DNA from: Jannaschia sp. Os4 | GTDB lineage: Bacteria > Pseudomonadota > Alphaproteobacteria > Rhodobacterales > Rhodobacteraceae | Direction of reading: 5' to 3' | Assembly: GCF_016820245.1 (NCBI RefSeq) | Contig: NZ_JAFCAR010000003.1 | Span: 515,001-579,000, forward strand | DNA length: 64,000 bases | Part shown: piece after piece, positions 57,629 to 64,000 of the stretch | How positions within the stretch are numbered: position 1 is the stretch's first letter | Layout of the letters: every line of letters begins with the position of its first letter | Program-made: the position numbers and the translations under genes | The notes under the pieces: generated by a model | What the model saw: the letters and a program-made list of their open reading frames with translations, nothing else | Database searches by the model: none | What the model was told of the DNA's origin: nothing

Positions 57629-58243
57629 TCAGCCGAGGCCCGGCAGGAACGCCCAAGGCGGCCACGGCATCAGCCAGACGATCACGCCGACCGCAGGGAC
57701 CAGCATCGCGGCGGCGGTGGCGACCAGCACGCCGTTGTTCGCCGTCAGTCCCAGCCCGTACACGGCGACCGGCACGGCCAAGGCGGCGGGCAGGCCGGGG
57801 ATCGCGCCGAGCGCCACCATCGTCGCCCCGATGACCATCAGCACGACCCCGCTCGCGTGGAGCACGGCGCCCGATTGGGTCAGGCCCTCCCAACGGTGGC
57901 CTGCGAGGTCGCCCAGCTTGCGCGCCCACGGCTTCGCTTTCTCGACGCTCGCCTCCAGCTTGTCGGCGGGCACGCAGCGCTTGGCGATGAAGTCGGGCAG
58001 GCGGATGCCGTCGCGTCCGTTCAGCACCTGCCAGCCCACGACCGCGAGGATCGCGCCGATCACGGCGGGGACGCCCGGGATCATGCCGACGGGGAGGATC
58101 ATGGCGACGGCCGTCACGAGGAGGATCGGGCCGAAGCTCCGCTCGCCCAAGCCCTGCACGACGTCGCGCACCGAGACCTGCTCGTTTTCCTCGACCACGG
58201 CGTCGATCTGCTCGACGACCCCTTCGACCTCGTTGCTCGCCAT
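57629..58243 (-). CDS. ExoD-family membrane protein
   Basis: The 204-residue protein matches the exopolysaccharide synthesis ExoD family: a soluble N-terminal part (VSVRDVVQGLGERSFGPILLV), several membrane helices, and KPWARKLG before two last helices. ExoD of rhizobia affects exopolysaccharide and stress tolerance, but its action is not known. The ATG at 58243 has GGAGGT 7 bases upstream; a GTG three codons earlier overlaps that site and is unlikely. Confidence 0.88.
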   Translation of the reverse strand: MASNEVEGVVEQIDAVVEENEQVSVRDVVQGLGERSFGPILLVTAVAMILPVGMIPGVPAVIGAILAVVGWQVLNGRDGIRLPDFIAKRCVPADKLEASVEKAKPWARKLGDLAGHRWEGLTQSGAVLHASGVVLMVIGATMVALGAIPGLPAALAVPVAVYGLGLTANNGVLVATAAAMLVPAVGVIVWLMPWPPWAFLPGLG

Positions 58244-58303
58244 CGCTCGCACCTCCGGTACCGGGAGTGAACGTGCGCCGATTCGCGCGGGTTCCGATCC
58301 CCC

Positions 58304-58909
58304 CTAGGCGCCCGGCAGCGCCACGACCGGACGATAGCCCGCCGCGATCACCGCGCGGGTGACGGGGTTGGTCAGCACGGCGACCCGCCCGCGGGGCAGG
58401 AGGCGGGGCGGGGCGTAGCCGCCCGGGCGCCACGGGCGGAGCGCGCCCCCGTGGACCAGCGCGGGGCCGTCCACGTCCACGAAGGTGCCGTCCGGGAGGT
58501 CCGCCGCCCCCGCCGCGTCGCGCCGCAGCCGTCGCGCGCCCGGCACGGCCCGCGCGGCGTGCAGCATCGCGTCCATCTCCGGGGCCTTCGCCGCCCCGTG
58601 GGCCCGCGCCCACGCCGCGCGCCAGCGCAGCCAGTCCGACCGGCGGCAATAGGCGCAGGGCCGGTGCCCGGCGGCCAGCGCCACGGCCTCGTCGTGGAAG
58701 AAGAGCTCGGTCCACCGCCGCCCGGTCATCACCGCGCGCCGCCGTCCCTGCCAGTCGAGGGTGCACGCGATCCAAGCGCGGTGCCGCCAGAGCGCCGGAC
58801 CCATCGTTCGGTCGGCGACGTGCAGGATGCCGCGGTTGCCCGTCAGCGTCCCGCGCGCGGCGTCGGCATGGATCGTCCCGTCCGGGCGGACCCGGTTGCG
58901 GAGCGTCAG
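58304..58909 (-). CDS. Uncharacterised conserved protein with a CxxC site, apparent CTG start
   Basis: The 201-residue frame begins LTLRNRVRPDGTIHADAARGTLTGNRG. I recall a conserved proteobacterial family starting MTLRNRVTP and continuing the same way; here the aligned start codon is CTG at 58909. It overlaps the upstream stop as CTGA. No ATG, GTG or TTG occurs near, and the first ATG downstream would cut off the conserved start. The protein has TELFFHDEAVALAAGHRPCAYCRRSDW with a Cys pair and a basic core. It lies between the gene at 59352 and ExoD. Function unknown. Confidence 0.65.
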   Translation of the reverse strand: MTLRNRVRPDGTIHADAARGTLTGNRGILHVADRTMGPALWRHRAWIACTLDWQGRRRAVMTGRRWTELFFHDEAVALAAGHRPCAYCRRSDWLRWRAAWARAHGAAKAPEMDAMLHAARAVPGARRLRRDAAGAADLPDGTFVDVDGPALVHGGALRPWRPGGYAPPRLLPRGRVAVLTNPVTRAVIAAGYRPVVALPGA

Positions 58910-59352
58910 CCCTTCACCACCGCGCCAGTCATGTAGAGGGCTTGGAAGGTCTGCGGATCCTTCAGCGCGTGCAGCGACCCGCGCAGCACGACGCGCTTGG
59001 TCGCGTCCTCGCCGATCTCGTCGACGGCGATGGGCTCGGCCATCGACACCTCGATCGCGGTGCCGTGCTCGGACGAGCCGCAGAACGGGCACATCCCCGC
59101 CTCGGGGACGAGCATCCAGTCCGCCGTCTCCGCGCCGAAGCCGAGGGGGACGAGGTAGCCCGCGATCTCGAACTCGTCGACGCCGCCCGCGATCTCCGCG
59201 GGGAAGCGCTTGATGACGGCATAGTCGTCGCCGGAGATCACCTCCTCGCGCTCGATCCCCTCGATCAGGCTCCACGCCGGGTGGACCTCCTCGGCCCAGG
59301 CGGGGGTCGTGGTGGCGGCACCGATGGTGACGAGGGCGGTGAGGGCGCGCAT
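58906..59352 (-). CDS. Secreted DUF3299-like protein
   Basis: The 148-residue precursor has a signal peptide (MRALTALVTIGAATTTPAWA). The mature part has FEIAGYLVPLGFGAETADWMLVPEAGMCPFCGSSEHGTAIEV in pieces IAGYLVPLGF, WMLVPEAGMCPFCG and TGAVVKG. The pattern of a G(F/Y)-V-P-L strand followed by F/W-x-L-V-P and a Cys site resembles DUF3299 periplasmic proteins. The pair CPFC might bind metal or be redox active. Role unknown; the next gene starts inside its stop. Confidence 0.6.
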   Translation of the reverse strand: MRALTALVTIGAATTTPAWAEEVHPAWSLIEGIEREEVISGDDYAVIKRFPAEIAGGVDEFEIAGYLVPLGFGAETADWMLVPEAGMCPFCGSSEHGTAIEVSMAEPIAVDEIGEDATKRVVLRGSLHALKDPQTFQALYMTGAVVKG

Positions 59353-59426
59353 GGGGATCTCCGTCCGATTGGATCGCGGTCGGCCGGACAATGCCGCGCC
59401 GGGCGGAAAGGGCAAGCGCGGCGGTC

Positions 59427-59455
59427 CGGATCGGCGAAGGAACGCCGTCGATCCG
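59427..59455 (-). terminator. Possible terminator after the prfC operon
   Basis: CGGATCG (59427-59433) pairs with CGATCCG (59449-59455), with GCG/CGC added inside after a bulge. It lies just past the stop at 59460 on the minus strand, and CCCTTTCC follows about 16 bases later. Confidence 0.4.
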
Positions 59456-59459
59456 CGCG

Positions 59460-60071
59460 TCATGGCTCCCCGTCCGCATAGGCCCGGAGCCGCGCCAAGG
59501 TGAGCCTCTGGTTGTCCAGCTTGAACGCGGTGATCGTCGGGTCGGTCGCGCCCGACAGGCTTCGGTCCGTCTGGAGGGCGAGCCACCCGACGAAGGCGTC
59601 CGCCGTGTCGAACCGCCGAAGCGGAGGATAGGTCGGCCAGCCGTCCTCCACCTCGGCGACCCAGAACTCCGTCGTCCCGGTCCACCCGTAGAACAGCCCT
59701 TGGCCGCAGTGGTATCGGTGGAGGTAGGCCAGCGCGCTGCCATCGGGGGTCTCGCGCCCCCGTGCGTCCGCGACGAGGCGGTCCGCGACCCGGCGCGCTA
59801 AGGCCTCCCCGACGCGGGGGGCGTCCGAGTTCCGGGCCGCATGGCGGGCCAGCGGAATGCCCAGCGCGGCCCCCGCGAGCACGGCGCCTCCCGCGACGTG
59901 GGAGCGCACGAGCGTGGCGGCATCGGCGGGAAGGCGGCGCAGGAGGCTCCACCGCTCGCCGGAGGGCAGGGGCAGGGCGTAGTTCGCGCGCATCGCGGCC
60001 CGGTCCGCCGCCATCCGGGCGAGCGCCGCCTCCCGCAACCGCAGCAGGTCCGCGAGGGGGTCGTCCTTCAA
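59460..60071 (-). CDS. Hypothetical protein coupled to prfC
   Basis: I do not recognise this 203-residue protein. It has a charged N-terminal helix (LADLLRLREAALARMAADRAAMR), one weakly hydrophobic stretch (HVAGGAVLAGAALGIPLA) and a C-terminal part with YHCGQGLFYGWTGTTEFWVAEV, then FDTADAFVGWLALQTDRSLSG. The start is taken as TTG at 60071, overlapping the prfC stop (TTGA). The reading frame stays open and codon use matches the neighbours. Confidence 0.6.
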   Translation of the reverse strand: MKDDPLADLLRLREAALARMAADRAAMRANYALPLPSGERWSLLRRLPADAATLVRSHVAGGAVLAGAALGIPLARHAARNSDAPRVGEALARRVADRLVADARGRETPDGSALAYLHRYHCGQGLFYGWTGTTEFWVAEVEDGWPTYPPLRRFDTADAFVGWLALQTDRSLSGATDPTITAFKLDNQRLTLARLRAYADGEP

Positions 60072-61690
60072 CCGGCCATCATCTCCTTGGTCGCCGACAG
60101 CCGCACCTCCGGAAAGTCGCGCTCGACCCGGTCGATGTCCCATTGCAGGCGCGTGAGGAACACCGGGTCCCCGTCGTTGTCGGTGGCGATGTGCTGCTTG
60201 TTCTTCTCGATCAGCGCGTCGACCGCGTCCTTGGGGCCGTGGACCCAGCGGGCCGAGGTGAACTGCGACGGCTCGAACCGGACGGGCAGGCCGTACTCCC
60301 CCTCGATGCGCGAGGCGAGCACCTCGAACTGCAGCGCGCCGACGACGCCGACGATGTGGCCCGAGCCGAAGGTCGGCTTGAACACCTTGGCCGCGCCCTC
60401 CTCGGCGAACTGGTCGAGCGCCTTGTCGAGATGCTTGGCCTTCATCGGGTCGCCCGCGCGGCAGGTCTGCAGAAGCTCCGGCGCGAAGGAGGGGATGCCG
60501 GTGAAGCGCAGGGCCTCCCCCTCGGTCAGGGCGTCGCCGATCCGCAGCTGCCCGTGGTTCGGGATGCCGATGATGTCGCCCGCCCACGCCTCCTCGGCCA
60601 GCTCCCGGTCGGAGGCGAGGAACAGCACCGGCGACGAGATCGCCATCGGCTTCTTGGACCGCACGTGGGTCAGCTTCATGCCCCGCTCGAAATGCCCCGA
60701 CGCGAGGCGGACGAAGGCCACGCGGTCGCGGTGCTTGGGGTCCATGTTGGCCTGCACCTTGAACACGAAGCCCGAGACCTTGCCCTCCTCGGGCGCGACC
60801 TGCCGCGGCTCGGCGCGCTGCGGCTGCGGCGGGGGGCCGAACTCCGCGATGCCGCGCATCAGCTCGCGCACGCCGAAGCTGTTGATGGCCGAGCCGAACC
60901 AGATCGGCGTCAGCGTCCCGTCGAGGAAGGCCTGCCGGTCGAAGGCGGGCATCAACTCCCGCGCCATCTCGACCTCCTCGAGGAAGGTGTCGAGCAGGTC
61001 GGCGGGCACGTGCTCGGCCAGCTTGGGGTCGTCCAGCCCGCTGATCTCGACGGTCTCGGCGACGGTGTTCCGGTCCGCCCGGTCCATCAGCTCCAGCCGG
61101 TCGTGCAGCAGGTCGTAGGTGCCAACGAACTCCCGCCCGCGCCCGATCGGCCACGAGGCCGGGGTGACGTCGATGGCGAGGTTCTCCTGGATCTCGTCGA
61201 CGATCTCGAAGGTGTCCCGGCTCTCGCGGTCCATCTTGTTGCAGAAGGTCAGGATCGGCAGGTCGCGCAGGCGGCACACCTCGAACAGCTTCTGCGTCTG
61301 GCTCTCCACCCCCTTGGCCCCGTCGATCACCATGACGGCGGCGTCCACGGCGGTGATGGTGCGGTAGGTGTCCTCGGAGAAGTCGGAGTGGCCCGGCGTG
61401 TCCACGAGGTTGAAGCGGTATTGCTCGTCCCCGCGCGCGAAGTCGAAGGACATGGCCGAGGCCGAGACCGAGATGCCGCGGTCCTTCTCCATCTGCATGA
61501 AGTCCGAGCGCGTGCGCCGCGCCTCGCCCTTGGCGCGCACCTGTCCCGCCATCTGGATCGCGCCCCCGTAGAGGAGGAACTTCTCCGTCAGCGTCGTCTT
61601 GCCCGCGTCCGGGTGGCTGATGATCGCGAAGGTCCGGCGCCGCCCGATCTCGGGCGGCAGGGCGGGGCGGTTGGTCTGTCCGTCGGGCAT
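60068..61690 (-). CDS. prfC: Peptide chain release factor 3
   Basis: RF3 is a GTPase that releases RF1 and RF2 from ribosomes after termination. The 540-residue protein has G1 SHPDAGKTT (25-33), the switch region EKDRGISVSASAMSF, G3 DTPGHSDFSEDTYRT and G4 NKMDRE, then domain II and the RF3-type C terminus. The size is normal. It is divergent from the SnoaL-like gene by 75 bases. Confidence 0.97.
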   Translation of the reverse strand: MPDGQTNRPALPPEIGRRRTFAIISHPDAGKTTLTEKFLLYGGAIQMAGQVRAKGEARRTRSDFMQMEKDRGISVSASAMSFDFARGDEQYRFNLVDTPGHSDFSEDTYRTITAVDAAVMVIDGAKGVESQTQKLFEVCRLRDLPILTFCNKMDRESRDTFEIVDEIQENLAIDVTPASWPIGRGREFVGTYDLLHDRLELMDRADRNTVAETVEISGLDDPKLAEHVPADLLDTFLEEVEMARELMPAFDRQAFLDGTLTPIWFGSAINSFGVRELMRGIAEFGPPPQPQRAEPRQVAPEEGKVSGFVFKVQANMDPKHRDRVAFVRLASGHFERGMKLTHVRSKKPMAISSPVLFLASDRELAEEAWAGDIIGIPNHGQLRIGDALTEGEALRFTGIPSFAPELLQTCRAGDPMKAKHLDKALDQFAEEGAAKVFKPTFGSGHIVGVVGALQFEVLASRIEGEYGLPVRFEPSQFTSARWVHGPKDAVDALIEKNKQHIATDNDGDPVFLTRLQWDIDRVERDFPEVRLSATKEMMAG

Positions 61691-61765
61691 GGGCGGGCAG
61701 ATAGGGGATCGGCCGGGGATGCGGAAGGCATGTGCTAGAATGGCGCGCCGACTCAGGAGGGTGCC

Positions 61766-62134
61766 ATGGAGATGCGCGAGATCGCGGACGAGCTGGTGAA
61801 GGGCTGCCGGGAGGGGCGCGAGGGCGAGAACCTCGGGCGCCTCTATGCGGAGGACGCCGTCAGCGTGGAGGCCGCCGACAATGGCGGCGGGCGGGTGACG
61901 GAGGGGCTGGACGGCATCCGGGGCAAACACGCGTGGTGGGACGCGAACTTCGAGGTGCACTCGGCCCAGGTGTCCGACCCGATGCCGCACGGGGACGACC
62001 GCTTCGCCGTCATCTTCGAGATGGACGCCACGGAGAAGGCCTCCGGCCAGCGCTGGCAGATGAAGGAGGTGGGCGTCTACCACGTCGCGGACGGCCGCAT
62101 CGTGCGCGAGGAGTTCTTCTACGCCCAAGGCTGA
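61766..62134 (+). CDS. SnoaL/NTF2-fold protein
   Basis: The 122-residue protein has the cone-shaped SnoaL-like pattern: helices MREIADELVKGCREGREGENLGRLYAEDAV, then strands ending RIVREEFFYAQG. Members are isomerases, cyclases or scaffolds; no catalytic set can be named here. AGGAGGG precedes the ATG, and a -10-like TAGAAT lies at 61736-61741 without a good -35. cdsA follows after one base. Confidence 0.8.
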   Translation: MEMREIADELVKGCREGREGENLGRLYAEDAVSVEAADNGGGRVTEGLDGIRGKHAWWDANFEVHSAQVSDPMPHGDDRFAVIFEMDATEKASGQRWQMKEVGVYHVADGRIVREEFFYAQG

Positions 62135-62135
62135 G

Positions 62136-62786
62136 ATGGACGCCTACATCGCGGGTCTCGGGCTGCTCGCGGCGGCGAGCGTGGGGCTCGTCCTCCTCGG
62201 GGGCCGGGCGTCCGAGGGCACCCGGCGGGAGCTCCGGGCGCGGATCGCCTCGTGGTGGGGCATCGCCGCCGCGCTGGGCGTGGCGGGGGCGCTCCTGTTC
62301 CTGCCGCTGCTCGCCTTGTCCGCCGCCGCATGGTGCGCGGGCGAGGCGGCGCGGGTGCTGCGCGCGCGGCCCGGCCTCGCGGCGGTCGGGAGCCTCGGCT
62401 TCGGTGCGGGGGTCGCCTCGCTCGCGTGGCTGCCGCCCGAGCGCATCGCCTTCGTCCTTGCCGCCGTCTGGGTCTCCGACGTGGCGCAGCACGCCGTGGG
62501 CAAGCTCGCGGGGCGCACCCCCTTCGCGCCGCGCCTGTCGCCGAACAAGACGTGGGAGGGGACGGGCGCCGGGCTCGCCGCGGGGACGCTGGCGGGGTGG
62601 GCGCTGGGTGCGCCGTGGCTCGGCCTTGCCTGCGCCGTCGCGGGCATCGCGGGCGGGCTGGCCGCCTCGGCGCTCAAGCGGAGCGCGGGCGCGAAGGACT
62701 GGGGCCGCGCATTGCCGGGGCATGGGGGGCTGCTGGACCGGCTGGACGGGGTCGCGGCGGCCGCGCCTCTGGTCCTGCTGATCTAG
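62136..62786 (+). CDS. cdsA: Phosphatidate cytidylyltransferase
   Basis: CdsA makes CDP-diacylglycerol from phosphatidate and CTP in the inner membrane, the precursor used by PgsA. The 216-residue protein has many membrane helices, SPNKTWEGTGAG, and the C-terminal signature KDWGRALPGHGGLLDRLDG. At 216 residues it is shorter than the usual 260-285, lacking some N-terminal helices, as in a compact subgroup; the catalytic part is complete. It is probably a second, divergent copy. Confidence 0.88.
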   Translation: MDAYIAGLGLLAAASVGLVLLGGRASEGTRRELRARIASWWGIAAALGVAGALLFLPLLALSAAAWCAGEAARVLRARPGLAAVGSLGFGAGVASLAWLPPERIAFVLAAVWVSDVAQHAVGKLAGRTPFAPRLSPNKTWEGTGAGLAAGTLAGWALGAPWLGLACAVAGIAGGLAASALKRSAGAKDWGRALPGHGGLLDRLDGVAAAAPLVLLI

Positions 62787-62822
62787 ACGCCAGCGCGATA
62801 CGGCCGCGCCAGCGGCCCGCGC

Positions 62823-62856
62823 ATCGCCGGGCCGTCCCCCGGCCCGGCGATCTTTC
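62823..62856 (+). terminator. cdsA: Terminator of cdsA
   Basis: ATCGCCGGGCC (62823-62833) pairs perfectly with 62841-62851 around a 7-base loop, followed by CTTTC. It lies 36 bases after the cdsA stop. Confidence 0.75.
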
Positions 62857-62967
62857 TCAGTTGGTGCAACGCCAAGGCGTAGTGCGGGGGTGAGGGAAAA
62901 AGCGCCCCACGGCGGGGTCGGATCGCCGCGCCGCGGCCCTGCGATGCGCTCCCGTCACGGGCAAGGA

Positions 62968-64000
62968 TCACCCATGCAGCGCCGCCACCGTCTTGACCGT
63001 CGAGAAGCCGTAGAGCGCCTCGAACCCCTTCTCCCGCCCGTGGCCGGACTTGCCCATCCCGCCGAAGGGCAGCTCCACGCCCCCGCCCGCGCCGTAGTTG
63101 TTCACGAAGACCTGCCCGCAGCGCAGGTCCCGCGCCATCCGCATCTGCCGCGCCCCGTCGCGGGTCCAGACGCCCGCCACGAGGCCATAGTCGGTGCCGT
63201 TGGCCACCGCGACGGCCTCCGCCTCGTCCTCGAACGGGATGATCGCCTGGACCGGGCCGAAGATCTCGTCGCGCGCGAGCACGTGGCCCGGCGCGACCCC
63301 GGCGAGCAGCGTCGGCGCGACGTAATGGCCGGGCGCGTCCGTCACGACCTCGCCCCGCGCCGCGATCTCTAGGTCGGCGCCCCTCGCGAGGAATCCCTCG
63401 ACGATCCCCTTCTGCCGGGCGGAGATCAGCGGCCCGACGTCGAGGTCGTCCACCGCGCGCCCCACCCGCAGCGCGCGGTAGGCGTGGGCCATGCGGTCCG
63501 TCACCTCGTCCAGCACGCCGCGCTGCACCACGATCCGCGAGGCGGCCGAGCAGGTCTGCCCCGCGTTCTGGATGCCCGCCCGCACGAGGAAGGGCAGGGC
63601 GGCGTCGAGGTCGGCGTCGTCGAACACGACCTGCGGGGACTTGCCGCCCAGCTCCAGCGTCACGGGCACGACGTTGCGCGCGGCGGCGGCCTGCACCGCC
63701 TCGCCCGTCGCCACCGACCCGGTGAAGGAGACGTGGTGGACGCCCGGATGCCCCGCCAAGGCCGCGCCCGCCTCGGCCCCCAGCCCCGGCACGACGTTCA
63801 GCACGCCCGGCGGCAGGCCCGCCTCCTCCGCCAGCCGGGCGAAGGCCAGCGCGGTCAGGCACGCCTCCTCGGCGGGCTTGAGGACGCAGGCGTTGCCCAT
63901 CGCGAGCGCCGCGCCGACCGAGCGCCCTATGATCTGCATCGGGTAGTTCCACGGCACGATGTGCCCCGTGACCCCGTGCGGCTGGCGCAGGGTGTAGACG
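62968..64000 (-). CDS. NAD(P)-dependent aldehyde dehydrogenase (partial, 5' end outside window)
   Basis: The gene runs off the window end; 343 complete codons and the stop are present. It has IVPWNYPMQI, KPAEEACLTAL, the catalytic Glu in LELGGKSPQ, the catalytic Cys in NAGQTCSAASR, and EIFGPV with the C-terminal PFGGMGKSGHGREKG. These are hallmarks of class 1/2 ALDH enzymes. The aldehyde is unknown. The missing part is about 120-140 residues of the N-terminal NAD domain. Confidence 0.95.
   Translation of the reverse strand, partial: VYTLRQPHGVTGHIVPWNYPMQIIGRSVGAALAMGNACVLKPAEEACLTALAFARLAEEAGLPPGVLNVVPGLGAEAGAALAGHPGVHHVSFTGSVATGEAVQAAAARNVVPVTLELGGKSPQVVFDDADLDAALPFLVRAGIQNAGQTCSAASRIVVQRGVLDEVTDRMAHAYRALRVGRAVDDLDVGPLISARQKGIVEGFLARGADLEIAARGEVVTDAPGHYVAPTLLAGVAPGHVLARDEIFGPVQAIIPFEDEAEAVAVANGTDYGLVAGVWTRDGARQMRMARDLRCGQVFVNNYGAGGGVELPFGGMGKSGHGREKGFEALYGFSTVKTVAALHG

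Overview
The window is chromosomal DNA of very high GC from an alphaproteobacterium, most likely a Rhodobacterales (Roseobacter/Rhodobacter-type) member. The basis is the split ATP synthase locus holding only atpHAGDC, the interrupted nuo operon that runs on into birA-coaX-rnj, the uvrC-(msrB)-pgsA-moaD-moaE block, and families typical of that order (DUF2125, DUF5333, DUF5337). No rRNA, tRNA, CRISPR array, insertion sequence or prophage was recognised. The assignment rests on my knowledge of the families; no search was run.

Layout. 1-5,772: tail of a cation antiporter, a pteridine-reductase-like SDR, uvrC, a Tat-type msrB, a DsbA-like protein (minus strand), pgsA, moaD, moaE. 5,769-10,581 (minus): a MotA/TolQ-like channel and a MotB/OmpA-like protein with a very long coiled coil, followed by a coupled flavin-fold protein and preceded by a ChaC-like enzyme. 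10,652-17,805: DUF2125 protein, LytM peptidase, clpA, gloB, a GNAT enzyme, a SAM methyltransferase and a small membrane protein. 18,123-23,000: the F1 ATP synthase operon, closed by a clear terminator. 23,093-30,163: H-type lectin, class III aminotransferase coupled to an atypical GAPDH, HTD2-type hydratase, VOC protein, TauE/SafE permease, ThDP enzyme and a membrane protein.

30,305-55,816: a 25-kb complex I supra-operon, nuoB-C-D-E-F-G-H-I-J-K-L-M-N, then birA, coaX and rnj. nuoA is not at its expected place before nuoB and was not seen elsewhere in the window. The operon carries many extra genes: two sulfotransferase-like genes around nuoD, a NuoE with an extra C-terminal helix-hairpin-helix-like domain, a membrane protein with a duplicate of that domain, DUF5337, a MAPEG protein, three related small secreted cysteine-pair proteins (one is DUF5333), two lipoproteins, a carboxymuconolactone-decarboxylase-fold protein and a 25-residue membrane microprotein between nuoJ and nuoK. 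This set of envelope and membrane proteins co-transcribed with complex I is the best candidate for an undescribed system here; assembly, stability or quinone-site roles are inference only.

55,910-64,000: a DEAD-box helicase (minus) with a good promoter, an ExoD-like protein, two small genes, a hypothetical gene coupled to prfC, then a SnoaL-like protein and cdsA (plus), and the 3' part of an aldehyde dehydrogenase running off the window end.

Shared signals. Three promoters (atpH, nuoB, DEAD helicase) share the form TTG(A/C)NN-N17-TAGNNN. Genes are packed tightly: many start codons overlap the preceding stop as NTGA (ATGA, GTGA, and also TTGA and apparently CTGA), and three convergent pairs share one CTAG as both stop codons.
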